This document shows positions 33,432 through 43,535 of a stretch of 64,000 bases of DNA, piece after piece. Numbering within the stretch: position 1 is the stretch's first letter; every line of letters starts with the position of its first letter. The notes under the pieces are model-generated. The model did not search any database, was not told where the DNA came from, and saw only the letters and a list, made by a program, of their open reading frames with translations. This DNA comes from an uncultured Alphaproteobacteria bacterium. GTDB taxonomy: Bacteria; Pseudomonadota; Alphaproteobacteria; CAAHEQ01; UBA3637. The translations under genes were made by a program, and so were the position numbers. Location: the NCBI GenBank assembly GCA_934202735.1, contig CAKPYH010000006.1:18492-82491 (forward strand). The letters are read 5' to 3'.

Positions 33432-34964
33432 TTATTTGCGGGGTTCCGTTAAAAACGGAGGCAAATCCATATCGGCTTCCAATTCGTCTAATAAAGACGG
33501 TTCGCGATGATCTTTTTTAGGCGGCGTTTTCATCGGCCTGTGCTTGCCCAGCAGGCGCGAAAAGGATTCCAAAATACTGCCTTGTTGCGGTTTCACATTT
33601 TCCGTACCGGCCTCCATGGGTATCATGTCGGGGCGGGCCTCCGGAATATCCTGTATCACAACCGGTTCGGGCATAACGGGGGCTTCTTCTTGAAACAAAA
33701 CCGGATCCGGCATAGCGGGCGTATGATCCAAATCCACCACCAAATCATCCGGCGGGGTTGTAATGGCAATTTCCGGAGCAATCAGGTCAGTCGGCATTTG
33801 ACGCACGGGCGGTGTGGTAATCAATTCAGGTTCGGATATCGGTTCCGGAGACGCAACCGGGGGTACCGTCAGTTGAATTTGCGGAGCCGTGATTGTCGGC
33901 TGGACCGATATCGGATGTGCCACAGGGACGACGGGTTCCGGTACCTTCGTTCCCTCGGCCGACACTCCGTCTTCAATGCCTGTCGCGACCAAAGACACAC
34001 GCATTTTACCGGCCAGGTCTTCATCTAAACTGGTCCCGAAAATAATGTTGGCATCGGGATCCACTTCGGCCCGAATGCGTTGCATGGCCGTATCATATTC
34101 GGTCATGGTTAAATCCATACCGCCCGACACATTGACCAATAAACTCTTGGCTCCTTTAATGCTGGTATTATCCAACAAGGGATTAGTGATGGCTTGTTCG
34201 GCCGCTTCCAAAGCCCGATTTTCACCGCTGGATTCCCCGGTACCCATCATCAAGCGTCCCATGGTAGATAACACCGTCCGTACATCGGCAAAATCCAAGT
34301 TCACAATCCCCGGCTTCATAATCAGGTCCGTAATACCCCGGACCCCTTGACACAGCACATTATCGGCTAACTTAAAACCTTGCATAAAGGTCATTTTTTC
34401 ACCGGCAATCCGGTACAGATTCTGATTGGGAATCACCACCAACGCATCCACATATTTTTGCAACGCGGCAATGCCCGCTTCGGCCGTTTTCATACGGCGG
34501 GATCCTTCAAAATTAAACGGTTTGGACACAACGCCAACGGTCAGGATATTCATTTCTTTGGCAATTTTAGCCACAACGGGGGCCGCCCCGGTTCCCGTTC
34601 CGCCCCCCATACCGGCCGTCAGAAACAACAAATGCAGCCCGCTTAAAACTTCTTTGATTTTATCGGCCGATTCTTCGGCGGCGGCACGACCGACTTCCGG
34701 ATTGGCACCGGCCCCCAACCCTTTGGTAATAGAGGCCCCCAGTTGAATTTTATCCGCCACCAAGGATCGCGATAAAGCATGGGCATCGGTATTCGCCGCA
34801 AAGAAAGATACACCGCAGACATTTGATTGCACCATGTTATTGATCGCATTACCACCCGCGCCGCCGACACCGATCACACCGATATTCGGGGTCAACAAGA
34901 CTTCGGGCGGCGGAGTCGCCAATCCGATGGACAATTCATTATTTTCTGTTATTTCACCAACCAT
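33432..34964 (-). CDS. ftsZ: Cell division GTPase FtsZ
   Basis: The 510-residue tubulin homologue has IGVIGVGGAGGNAINNM, the tubulin signature GGGTGTG (120-126) and the T7 loop NLDFADVRTVL. A Pro/Glu-rich linker of about 150 residues precedes the C-terminal peptide DLPPFLTE that binds FtsA. FtsZ forms the Z-ring. The start at 34964 is preferred over 34982 because AGAAAGGTG lies just upstream; it overlaps ftsA by 16 nt. The linker is long, as in several Alphaproteobacteria. Confidence 0.97.
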   Translation of the reverse strand: MVGEITENNELSIGLATPPPEVLLTPNIGVIGVGGAGGNAINNMVQSNVCGVSFFAANTDAHALSRSLVADKIQLGASITKGLGAGANPEVGRAAAEESADKIKEVLSGLHLLFLTAGMGGGTGTGAAPVVAKIAKEMNILTVGVVSKPFNFEGSRRMKTAEAGIAALQKYVDALVVIPNQNLYRIAGEKMTFMQGFKLADNVLCQGVRGITDLIMKPGIVNLDFADVRTVLSTMGRLMMGTGESSGENRALEAAEQAITNPLLDNTSIKGAKSLLVNVSGGMDLTMTEYDTAMQRIRAEVDPDANIIFGTSLDEDLAGKMRVSLVATGIEDGVSAEGTKVPEPVVPVAHPISVQPTITAPQIQLTVPPVASPEPISEPELITTPPVRQMPTDLIAPEIAITTPPDDLVVDLDHTPAMPDPVLFQEEAPVMPEPVVIQDIPEARPDMIPMEAGTENVKPQQGSILESFSRLLGKHRPMKTPPKKDHREPSLLDELEADMDLPPFLTEPRK

Positions 34965-36193
34965 TGCAACACCTTTCTCCAACGACTTTTTTGTTGAATT
35001 TGTTTATCAAACCGTTCCGCCGGCAACGTATCAAATGACGACAATGCGTATTTGAGTAATCCCGTACATGTTAAGAATGTATACGAATCAAACTGATTTG
35101 GCAAGTTTTTTATTTGATTTGGGCGACCGAAACGCACATTCCCGCCCAACACGGCTTCCGTTTTTTCCTTAATGCCCTGTAATCCGCTGCCCCCGCCACA
35201 CAAAACCAACTGCCGCGCCGCCACCAAAAAGGCCTCTCGTTCCGATAAATGCGTGGCCACTTGTTCTAAAATATGGTCCAAGCGGGGAATAATAATTTTA
35301 ATCAGGTCCGCCGTATGATATTGCGTATTGTTTTCGTTTTCTTCCCCCAGGCGAGGCACAATCAAGCGTTCTAATTCATCTTTCGGAGCCAACAAGGCCG
35401 CACCGTTCAGAATCTTTAATCGTTCGGCCGTGGCAAACGAGGCACTAAACACCTGGGCAATATCTCGGGTCAACTGATGACCGCCTTGGGGAACTAATCC
35501 CAAATGCACCAGATACCCGCGCATAAACAAGGCAAAAGACGTTGTCCCCGCCCCCATGTCCACCACCGTAGCCCCGATGTCCTTTTCTTCCGGAGTCAAC
35601 ACCGCCAACGCCGCCGCATACGGTGTGGCGACCTTATTATCAATTTCCACATGGCACCGATCCAAAGCCATCACCAAATTACGCAACTGGGTTTCCGGCA
35701 ACGTAATCGCCAACAAGTGCGCTTTTAGCGTATGCGCATATAACCCCCGCGGGTCCGAGATTCCCTGTTCTCCGTCCACCGTATATCCCAAAGGCAAGGC
35801 ATGTATTTCTTCTTCATCTGTCGGCAAGTTGGATCGCATATTTTCCACCAACCGATGCACATCGGCCGCCGTAATGGGGTGCCCATCGGGGATAGGCATT
35901 TCTTGGACCAAGTGCCGGGATTTCAGTTGGCTGGACGATACGTTAATCGTGACGGACGAGACCTGTCGGGAGGATTGTCGTTCAATTTGTCCGATCACTT
36001 CACCGATACATTCGCTGGCCTGATCCAAATTGACAATCGCCCCGGCTTTAATCCCGCGGGCCGCCGTAAAACCGGAACCGATAACTGTGGGACGGCCGTC
36101 CGATGACACATGCACCATCAAGCCGCAGACCTTGGACGTACCAATATCTAACACCGTTATGTAATTTTTTCTGGACCGCCCCGAAAATATCAT
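34949..36193 (-). CDS. ftsA: Cell division protein FtsA
   Basis: The 414-residue actin-like ATPase tethers FtsZ to the membrane. Phosphate loops VLDIGTSKVCGL and VVDMGAGTTSFALF, the GGGSGLQGI adenosine motif and a C-terminal amphipathic basic helix (RWRKVLQWLVK) are visible. It overlaps ftsQ by 4 nt and ftsZ by 16 nt. Confidence 0.95.
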   Translation of the reverse strand: MIFSGRSRKNYITVLDIGTSKVCGLMVHVSSDGRPTVIGSGFTAARGIKAGAIVNLDQASECIGEVIGQIERQSSRQVSSVTINVSSSQLKSRHLVQEMPIPDGHPITAADVHRLVENMRSNLPTDEEEIHALPLGYTVDGEQGISDPRGLYAHTLKAHLLAITLPETQLRNLVMALDRCHVEIDNKVATPYAAALAVLTPEEKDIGATVVDMGAGTTSFALFMRGYLVHLGLVPQGGHQLTRDIAQVFSASFATAERLKILNGAALLAPKDELERLIVPRLGEENENNTQYHTADLIKIIIPRLDHILEQVATHLSEREAFLVAARQLVLCGGGSGLQGIKEKTEAVLGGNVRFGRPNQIKNLPNQFDSYTFLTCTGLLKYALSSFDTLPAERFDKQIQQKSRWRKVLQWLVK

Positions 36194-36963
36194 TTGGCTT
36201 TACCCCCTTTGACCGTTACAACCAACCGATCGGCCGACTGGACGTTGATTTTAGTTAAATCCCGTTTCAATAACTTATCTTGCTCGTTGGCCGTTTCCAA
36301 CCGTTGCAAAGCGGCCGCTATATCCGTTTCGGGCAATTCAATCACCAACCCGTTTTCGGCATCGTTCAAAATCAGGTTCCACCGTCTGCTGCCGACACGT
36401 AGGGCCGACCGCACTTTTTCCCGAATGGCAGGAAATTGATCCAAAGCCCGAATCAGATCCGGCGTATGCCGAGGCGCATCGGCCCCCGTCACCAACATCA
36501 AGTTCGGCAAAACAATTTTCTCATCGGGGACAGGGACGCCGTCTTCATCCAAAGGCAGGTATTTTTTATTGTGCTGCCACAACGCAATCGGCTGACGTTC
36601 TGTAATTTTGACCACCAAATAAGACGGCAACCGCCGCTCCACCACCGCCGTTTTCACCCACGGTAATGTCAACACACGTTCCCGGGCTTCGTCCAAGTCA
36701 ATATCCAACATCGGCATTCCCAACGAGACATTCATAATTTGTGCCACCTGATCTTTATCGGTACGGGCATGTCCTTCCACATAGACTTGTTTCAGTTCCA
36801 AGTGTGCCCGATCCGTAACGGCATCCCATACAGATTCACAGGATCGGCGGGCCTGCTGTCCCGGCGGAGAAACATAAAATATAATGCCGGCCATCAACAG
36901 GACCATACACCCCGCTATCTTCCATTTTAATTGAAAAGTCGTTTGTTTTTTTACGCGTCGCAT
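36190..36963 (-). CDS. ftsQ: Cell division protein FtsQ
   Basis: The 257-residue bitopic protein has a basic cytoplasmic tail, one membrane helix (about 15-30), a POTRA domain (LKQVYVEGHARTDKDQVAQI) and a beta domain with LPWVKTAVVERRLPS and ERQPIALWQHN. It links the FtsL/FtsB complex to the divisome. It overlaps ddl by 13 nt and ftsA by 4 nt. Confidence 0.92.
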   Translation of the reverse strand: MRRVKKQTTFQLKWKIAGCMVLLMAGIIFYVSPPGQQARRSCESVWDAVTDRAHLELKQVYVEGHARTDKDQVAQIMNVSLGMPMLDIDLDEARERVLTLPWVKTAVVERRLPSYLVVKITERQPIALWQHNKKYLPLDEDGVPVPDEKIVLPNLMLVTGADAPRHTPDLIRALDQFPAIREKVRSALRVGSRRWNLILNDAENGLVIELPETDIAAALQRLETANEQDKLLKRDLTKINVQSADRLVVTVKGGKAK

Positions 36964-37874
36964 GCGGCCTCCTCTACCAAACGGCTGACCACCTGATCAT
37001 AGGTCAAGTGCAAACAGGCCCTGGCCAATTCCGGGACCAATGACAATTCCGTCATGCCCGGATTCGTATTGATTTCCAAAAACACCAACCGCGGGTGCGC
37101 CGGATCGGTTTGATCGTCCAAGCGAAAATCACTGCGCGACACGCCTCGGCATCCCAAGCCCCGATGAATTATCTCTGCCGCTTTCAAAGTTTCCTGATAC
37201 AGTGCCGGGGGAATAGCGGCCGGTATAATATGATCGGCGGCTCCGGCCGTGTATTTGTTTGCGTAATTATAATAGCCGGTTTTAGGAATAATCTCCACAA
37301 CACCCACACCCTGTCCGTCCAAAACCGCCGCCGACAATTCACGCCCTGGTACATACGCTTCCACCAACCGCATTTTATCCGCGGGCCAAGCCGCCAAAGC
37401 CGCCGCCCGATCGGCATCTGTCCGGATAATAAACACGCCGGCGGATGATCCTTCATCATTCGGTTTAATCACATAGGGCCGGATTGGTTCCGTGCCGGCG
37501 GTAAAAGTCGCCCGAGTCATCAGGCCCCCTTGCGGGACCGGTACCCCCAACGATTCCGCTACACGCCGGGTGGCGGCTTTGTCCATACCGATGGCCGATG
37601 CCAAGATCCCCGAATGGGTATAGGGAATATGCATCAGGTTCAATACCCCCTGCACACATCCGTCTTCCCCGTATTTACCGTGCAGCGCATTAAACACGAC
37701 ATCGGGTCGTTCACATGTCAACCGTTCGGTCCAGGCCGCTATATCGCCCGTTAAATCGTACGGTATCACATCATAGCCGACACGGTTCAAGGCCTGTATC
37801 ACCCCTTGACCGCTCATCAGAGAAATATCCCGTTCGGACGACATACCCCCCATCAAGACCATTACTTTTTTCAT
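36951..37874 (-). CDS. ddl: D-alanine--D-alanine ligase
   Basis: The 307-residue ATP-grasp enzyme has the N-terminal MGGMSSERDISLMSG, NALHGKYGEDG, the KPNDEGSSAGV loop and the C-terminal FLEINTNPGMT magnesium site. It makes D-Ala-D-Ala for the MurF half of the fusion encoded upstream. A TAAGGGGT site lies before the start, 4 nt after the murB stop. Confidence 0.95.
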   Translation of the reverse strand: MKKVMVLMGGMSSERDISLMSGQGVIQALNRVGYDVIPYDLTGDIAAWTERLTCERPDVVFNALHGKYGEDGCVQGVLNLMHIPYTHSGILASAIGMDKAATRRVAESLGVPVPQGGLMTRATFTAGTEPIRPYVIKPNDEGSSAGVFIIRTDADRAAALAAWPADKMRLVEAYVPGRELSAAVLDGQGVGVVEIIPKTGYYNYANKYTAGAADHIIPAAIPPALYQETLKAAEIIHRGLGCRGVSRSDFRLDDQTDPAHPRLVFLEINTNPGMTELSLVPELARACLHLTYDQVVSRLVEEAACDA

Positions 37875-37878
37875 CGGT

Positions 37879-38814
37879 TTACCCCTTACGCACCCCTAAT
37901 TTTTTCACTTCCCATTCCAAGTGGACCCCTTGTTCATCCCATACCTTACGCCGGATAATTTCACCCAAGGCTTCTATATCCCGGGCGGAGGCTCCGCCTT
38001 CATTGATTAAAAAGTTCGCATGTTTATCCGAAACCCGGGCATGACCCACCCGCGTACCGCGTAGACCGGCTTTGTCAATCAATTTCCAAGCCATCAAACC
38101 GTCCGGGTTTTTAAAAGTAGACCCCGCCGTCCGCACCCCTTGGGGTTGTGCCGCTTCCCGCCGTTGTTTATATTCGGCTGTTTTTTGACGAATACCGTCC
38201 ACATCATCGGTCAATGTTCCTTGCAAGACCGCTTCCAAAAAAATCCAGTTATCGGGCAAATAGCATTTCCGATATTCAAAAATCGTCATCTCACGCGGAT
38301 TGATTTCGGTCAAATCACCGTTAGCGGTCATTGCCGTTAAATTGATCATACGATCGCTGAGTGATTGTCCGAAAGCCCCCGCATTCATCCGAATACCCCC
38401 GCCCAAGGATCCCGGAATACCCGATAAAAACTCAAACCCCGCAATATGGTGTTTTTCGGCCACCCGTGCAATTTCCATAACGGATACGCCCGCCCCGCAA
38501 ATCAGGCGATCGCCGTCCACCTGCACGGTTGCAAACGGTTTGCCCAAATGCACGGTAATCCCCGGCACACCTCCATCCAAGACCAAGACATTGCTCCCCG
38601 CCCCCAGAATGGTTAAAGGCTCGTTCGGGAAAGCCCGAATCAACCGTTCCAGATCCGGCACATCGGCGGGTTCAAAGTACACTTCGGCCGGCCCGCCGAC
38701 ACCAAACCAAGTTTTCCGTGCCAACGGTTCATCCTCCAACACTTTACCGGATAAAGGGGGTAATTCGTCCGCCAATGTCCGCCGCCGTAATAATGCTTTT
38801 AACCATTTTTTCAT
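37879..38814 (-). CDS. murB: UDP-N-acetylenolpyruvoylglucosamine reductase MurB
   Basis: The 311-residue FAD enzyme has TWFGVGGPAEVY, ILGAGSNVLVLDGG, FEFLSGIPGSLGGGIRMNAGAFG, the active-site GSTFKNP and the C-terminal HANFLINEGGASA. It reduces the enolpyruvyl group to give UDP-MurNAc. The start at 38814 overlaps the murC stop by 4 nt; the longer frame to 38940 lies inside murC and is discarded. Confidence 0.95.
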   Translation of the reverse strand: MKKWLKALLRRRTLADELPPLSGKVLEDEPLARKTWFGVGGPAEVYFEPADVPDLERLIRAFPNEPLTILGAGSNVLVLDGGVPGITVHLGKPFATVQVDGDRLICGAGVSVMEIARVAEKHHIAGFEFLSGIPGSLGGGIRMNAGAFGQSLSDRMINLTAMTANGDLTEINPREMTIFEYRKCYLPDNWIFLEAVLQGTLTDDVDGIRQKTAEYKQRREAAQPQGVRTAGSTFKNPDGLMAWKLIDKAGLRGTRVGHARVSDKHANFLINEGGASARDIEALGEIIRRKVWDEQGVHLEWEVKKLGVRKG

Positions 38815-40211
38815 GCTTGATATTCCTTTTTGTTTTGGACCAAAGCAACGGCTTGGGCCGATACAGAACCGGCCCCCAAAAAGACCAGCGTATCCCCCGC
38901 CTGTGTTTCGGCCCGTACCCGTTCCGGCAATGTGGCCCAATCGTGCAAGTATGACACACCGGCCCGTTTTTCCGCTAACACCCCGGCAAACCGTTCACCG
39001 GTAATTTGGTCAATTTCCACTTCACCGGCCGGATATACATCGCACACCCATACCGCGTCCGCGACATCAAAAGCCGTCAGAAAATCCGACCACAAGTCCC
39101 GCAAGCGCGTATACCGATGCGGTTGGAAAACCGCGATCAGGCGGCCTTTGGTAATGGGTTTCAAAGCCTGTAAACTGGCCCGGATCTCCACGGGGTGATG
39201 GGCATAATCATCATACACCACCGCCCCGCCGGGCAAAGTCCCCCGCCGGGTTAGACGGCGTTGAATCCCTTGAAACTCGGCCAAAGCTTTGCGAATCACC
39301 CGATCGGACAACCCCATCCAGCAAGCCACCGCAACGGCCGCCATAGCGTTGGTGATATTGTGTTCTCCCAATAAAGACAAATGCACATCTTTGATTTTTT
39401 TGAACTTGGATCCCGTCCGTACAAAAACATCCATGACAAAGCCCGTTTCGGTCGGCCGAATATAATCGGGATGTACATCGGCTTGCTTGTTCAAGCCATA
39501 GGTGATAATTCGCCGGTTCGGAGCGGCCGCAATCAATTCGCGCACCACCGGATGATCAAAGCACGCCACCGTACACCCGTAAAAGGCCGTTTTTTGAATA
39601 AACGCCGCATAAGCCTGTTTCATGTTTTCAAAGGTTTTATAATGATCCAGATGTTCGGGATCTATATTGGTAATCACCGATACCGTCGTCGGCAGGCGTA
39701 AAAAAGATCCGTCTGACTCATCGGCTTCCACGACCACCCAATCACCTTTACCCAGTTGTGCATTAGATGCCTTGGCATTCAAAATTCCCCCGATGATAAA
39801 ACTGGGCTTTTTGTCCCCGGCGATCATCATACCGGCAATCAATGACGATGTCGTGGTTTTCCCATGCGTTCCGGATACACAGATACTTTGTTTCAGCCGT
39901 AAAATCTCCGCCAACATTTCCGACCGATGCCCGACCGGCAGGCCCCGCCGCCGGGCTTCCACCCATTCGGGATTATCGGGATGAATAGCACTGGAAATCA
40001 CCACGGAATCTGCTCCGTTCAGATTGCCCGCATCATGCCCGATAAAGACGGGAATCCCCCGCGCCGCCAATCGCCGCGTATTGGCATTTTCCACATTGTT
40101 GGACCCTTGGACACACACACCCATATCATCCAACATTTCTGCAATGGCACTCATACCGATACCACCGATACCGATAAAGTGAACTTTTTTTAAGGGGAAA
40201 GGCAGTTTCAT
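38811..40211 (-). CDS. murC: UDP-N-acetylmuramate--L-alanine ligase MurC
   Basis: The 466-residue Mur ligase has HFIGIGGIGMSAIAEML, the ATP loop SGTHGKTTTSSLI, NIDPEHLDHY and DDYAHHPVEI. It adds L-Ala to UDP-MurNAc. The start at 40211 overlaps the murG stop by 4 nt, which coincides with the normal MurC N terminus. Confidence 0.96.
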   Translation of the reverse strand: MKLPFPLKKVHFIGIGGIGMSAIAEMLDDMGVCVQGSNNVENANTRRLAARGIPVFIGHDAGNLNGADSVVISSAIHPDNPEWVEARRRGLPVGHRSEMLAEILRLKQSICVSGTHGKTTTSSLIAGMMIAGDKKPSFIIGGILNAKASNAQLGKGDWVVVEADESDGSFLRLPTTVSVITNIDPEHLDHYKTFENMKQAYAAFIQKTAFYGCTVACFDHPVVRELIAAAPNRRIITYGLNKQADVHPDYIRPTETGFVMDVFVRTGSKFKKIKDVHLSLLGEHNITNAMAAVAVACWMGLSDRVIRKALAEFQGIQRRLTRRGTLPGGAVVYDDYAHHPVEIRASLQALKPITKGRLIAVFQPHRYTRLRDLWSDFLTAFDVADAVWVCDVYPAGEVEIDQITGERFAGVLAEKRAGVSYLHDWATLPERVRAETQAGDTLVFLGAGSVSAQAVALVQNKKEYQA

Positions 40212-41326
40212 CGGGCATTTCCTCGCGCTATATCCAAAACTACCGATGCCATTTTTTCGGCCGCATCGGCCGGGCACAAAGCCGCCGCCCGTTCCGCTGC
40301 CCGGGTTAAAATATCGGGTTCACGAATCAATTTATGCAACCGTTCGGCCAGCAACCGGGGATTATAGCCCCCTTCTTCCACCAACCATCCGGCTCCCTTA
40401 TCGCAAAACAAACGGGCATTTTCCGCCTGATGTCCATCGGCTGCTGTCGGCAAAGGCACAATAATTGCGGGGCGTCCCACCACCATTAACTCGGTCAGCG
40501 TGCCGGCTCCGCCGCGTCCGATGACCAAATGTGCCTGTTCTAACCGTTCGGGCATATCCGTGAAAAAGGACTTCAAGGTTAAACCGTGCAATCCCGCCTG
40601 ATCATAAAAAGCATGAGCCCGTTCCATATCTTCGGGGCGTACTTGTTGTACCAGGTCAATTTTTGCCCGCACATCGGCCGGTAAGGCTAAAATCGCTTCG
40701 GGCAATCGTGTCGTGAAAAAGCGAGCCCCTTGACTCCCCCCAAACACCAACAAATGAAACACGCGTTTCATCGGTACATAAGGGGTGCCTTTGACCGCCA
40801 TGACCGCCGGACGTACCGGCAAACCGACCTGGACCTGAGGTACATCACCCGGTATACGCAGTGTCGGTTGGAAAGACGTAGCAATCAATCGGCAACCGCG
40901 AGCCAACATCCGATTAGCCCGGCCCAAGATGGCATTTTGTTCATGCAACACCACGGGAATACGGGCCATGTGAGCCGCCATGACCGCCGGAATAGAGGCA
41001 TACCCGCCAACCCCGACAACAACGGCAGGTTTCAAGCGGTACATCAGGCAAAAAGCCTGTACCGATCCCAACAATAACTTCACCGCAGCAATCATTTTGC
41101 CCAAGGCAGACCGTCCCGTAACAGATTCGGCCATCAACCGATACACCGGCACATGATGCAGGCCCTGAAAAGCTTGCCCCCGTTTGTCCGTCAAAAACGC
41201 CACACGGGCCCCTTGCCGCAACAACGCACCGGCAATCGCTTCGGCCGGAAAGATATGGCCGCCGCTGCCCCCGGTAGTGATAATAATCATAGGACCTTGA
41301 TTTTTTGTTTTCTTTTTTTGTTTCAT
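40208..41326 (-). CDS. murG: Lipid II synthase MurG
   Basis: The 372-residue GT-B glycosyltransferase has ITTGGSGGHIFPA, VGVGGYASIPAV, HEQNAILGRANR, VFGGSQGARFF and the donor site GRGGAGTLTEL. It adds GlcNAc to lipid I at the inner face of the membrane. The start at 41326 overlaps the last nucleotide of the ftsW stop; an internal ATG at 41290 with AAGG upstream is an alternative start. Confidence 0.95.
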   Translation of the reverse strand: MKQKKKTKNQGPMIIITTGGSGGHIFPAEAIAGALLRQGARVAFLTDKRGQAFQGLHHVPVYRLMAESVTGRSALGKMIAAVKLLLGSVQAFCLMYRLKPAVVVGVGGYASIPAVMAAHMARIPVVLHEQNAILGRANRMLARGCRLIATSFQPTLRIPGDVPQVQVGLPVRPAVMAVKGTPYVPMKRVFHLLVFGGSQGARFFTTRLPEAILALPADVRAKIDLVQQVRPEDMERAHAFYDQAGLHGLTLKSFFTDMPERLEQAHLVIGRGGAGTLTELMVVGRPAIIVPLPTAADGHQAENARLFCDKGAGWLVEEGGYNPRLLAERLHKLIREPDILTRAAERAAALCPADAAEKMASVVLDIARGNAR

Positions 41327-42450
41327 TATTCCAATCCTCTGCTTAACGTCCGACTGTGTATCAGGCCCAAGATGACCCCGAATGCAAATCCGACCGACAC
41401 CAACGATGATCCGCCGTAAGAAATAAACGGCAACGTCATGCCCTTGGTCGGCAGCAAATTCAGGGTTGAACCCATATTCACAATAACCTGAAATGCGATT
41501 TGTGTCAATAAGCCCGCCACGGCAATTTGACAAAAATAATTATTTTCCCGGCGCAACAGCCAAAATCCGCGTAAGATGATAAAGGCAAACACACAGATCA
41601 GTAAAGTCGTCAAGACAAATCCGAACTCCTCTGCCGAAACGGCCAAAATAAAATCCGTATGTGAATCGGGCACTTTATATTTGACAATCCCCTCACCGGG
41701 GCCACGGCCGAACCACCCGGCATTATGCAAGGTATTCAGGGATTGTTTGACCTGATACGACATGCCGTTTTCGGGACTTAAAAACCGATCCACCCGCGAC
41801 CGCACATGAACAAAACAAAAATACGCTATGGGTAATAACCCGGCAAACAGGCTGCCCAACGCCAATACAACCACCATCGGAATACCGGATAAAAACAACT
41901 GTACCCCGAAAATAGCCGTCACGGTCAACAACATACCGACATCGGGTTGCAGGAATAACAACACCGCGATCACAATGTACAAAATCATTGCCAGGATATA
42001 CCCCGGGAACTTTTTAATCAAGCGACCCGATGCCAATAACCAGGCACACACCACGGCAAAAGCAGGCTTGACAAACTCGGACGGTTGGCATCCGATAGGA
42101 CCGATGGTCAGCCACCTCCGGGCCGATTTAATTTCATGACCAAACACAAGGACCAACACCATACCAATCACACCGGCAACCAAAATCACCAATGCCAAGC
42201 GGCGAACATATTGCAAAGGCAACATGGCCGTCATCAGCATCACCACAACCGCCGGCCCCAGGAACAAAAATTGCCGATAGATAAAATAGAACGGCGTAAA
42301 GTTGTTGCGTTCGGCTACCGCCGGTCCCGATGCCAGAAGCAAAAACACGCCAAACAAAATCAGGATAAAGATACTGTACAAAATTGCTTTATCCAATCCC
42401 CGATATCGCAAAGTTATTTCTGATGGTAACCGACGTAAAAAATGCAACAT
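41326..42450 (-). CDS. ftsW: Septal peptidoglycan polymerase FtsW
   Basis: The 374-residue SEDS protein has about ten membrane helices with GCQPSEFVKPAF, LLFLQPDVGML, FGRGPGEGIVKY-type loop and KGMTLPFISYGGSSL. It polymerises lipid II at the septum together with FtsI. The start at 42450 lies 2 nt after mraY. In most dcw clusters murD sits at this junction; here it is missing. Confidence 0.95.
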   Translation of the reverse strand: MLHFLRRLPSEITLRYRGLDKAILYSIFILILFGVFLLLASGPAVAERNNFTPFYFIYRQFLFLGPAVVVMLMTAMLPLQYVRRLALVILVAGVIGMVLVLVFGHEIKSARRWLTIGPIGCQPSEFVKPAFAVVCAWLLASGRLIKKFPGYILAMILYIVIAVLLFLQPDVGMLLTVTAIFGVQLFLSGIPMVVVLALGSLFAGLLPIAYFCFVHVRSRVDRFLSPENGMSYQVKQSLNTLHNAGWFGRGPGEGIVKYKVPDSHTDFILAVSAEEFGFVLTTLLICVFAFIILRGFWLLRRENNYFCQIAVAGLLTQIAFQVIVNMGSTLNLLPTKGMTLPFISYGGSSLVSVGFAFGVILGLIHSRTLSRGLE

Positions 42451-42452
42451 GA

Positions 42453-43535
42453 TTACCTCAACTTCAATGTGGCCAAAGCCGCCAATGCCAACAAAATGGA
42501 GACAATCCAAAACCGGACGACCACCGTGGTTTCGGGCCACCCTTTCTTTTCAAAATGGTGATGAATGGGGGCCATCAAAAAGACTCGCTTGCCCCGCAGT
42601 TTATAAGACCCCACCTGAATAATATCGGACAACGCCTCTACCACAAAAATACCCCCGGCAATCGCCAAGACGATTTCGTGTTTGGTGGCGGCGGCCAACG
42701 TTCCCAAGGCTCCGCCCAAGGCCAACGATCCCGTGTCACCCATAAACACTTGGGCCGGATGCGCATTATACCATAAAAAGCCCAATGTTGCCCCGATAAG
42801 AGCCCCGCCGACCACCGTCAATTCACCGGCTAGCTTGACATTATAAATCTGCAGGTATGTGGCAAACCCGGTATTACCCGCCAAATAAGCAATCACGGAA
42901 AACACCAACAATGCCATAATCACGGGCACACTGACCAACCCGTCCAACCCGTCTGTCAAGTTGACGGCATTAGCCGTTCCGACAATCACCACCATGACAA
43001 ACGGGATATAAAACCACCCGATGTCAATCAGGATATTTTTGAAAAACGGAATCGTCAACGTGGTCGCCATAGATCCTTGTTCCAAACAAATGACCGCAGC
43101 GCAGACAATCAAACTGAACGCAAACTCCATCCCCAGGCGTTTTTTGCCCGAAACACCGGCCGTTGAACGGCGTGTCAGTTTCAAGTAGTCATCGGCAAAA
43201 CCGATTCCGCCGAACCCGACAAAGACAAACAGAACCAACCACACATACGGATTAGCAAGATTCGCCCACAGCAACGTTGCCACCACTCCGGCGATGACGA
43301 TCAACAATCCGCCCATGGTCGGCGTACCTTTTTTGACGGCGTGTGTTTGGGGACCATCGCTGCGAATAGGTTGTCCTTCTCCCTGTTTGGATTTCAGCCA
43401 CATAATAAATCGGGGGCCGGCAATCAGCACAATCAAAAAAGCCGTCAACAAAGCACCACCCGTCCGGAACGTAATGTATTGAAACACGTTCAACGGGCTC
43501 AATATGCCTTTTAATAAAGAGAACCAGTACAACAT
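42453..43535 (-). CDS. mraY: Lipid I synthase MraY
   Basis: The 360-residue protein has ten membrane helices, the motif GGIGFADDYLK with the catalytic Asp pair, NAVNLTDGLDGL and the HHHFEKKGWPE loop. It joins phospho-MurNAc-pentapeptide to undecaprenyl phosphate. Its ATG overlaps the end of the murEF stop (TGATG). Confidence 0.96.
   Translation of the reverse strand: MLYWFSLLKGILSPLNVFQYITFRTGGALLTAFLIVLIAGPRFIMWLKSKQGEGQPIRSDGPQTHAVKKGTPTMGGLLIVIAGVVATLLWANLANPYVWLVLFVFVGFGGIGFADDYLKLTRRSTAGVSGKKRLGMEFAFSLIVCAAVICLEQGSMATTLTIPFFKNILIDIGWFYIPFVMVVIVGTANAVNLTDGLDGLVSVPVIMALLVFSVIAYLAGNTGFATYLQIYNVKLAGELTVVGGALIGATLGFLWYNAHPAQVFMGDTGSLALGGALGTLAAATKHEIVLAIAGGIFVVEALSDIIQVGSYKLRGKRVFLMAPIHHHFEKKGWPETTVVVRFWIVSILLALAALATLKLR

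Noticed and set aside
38815..38940. Longer start for murB
   Set aside because: The extra residues overlap murC and have no ribosome site; the ATG at 38814 forms an ATGA junction like its neighbours.
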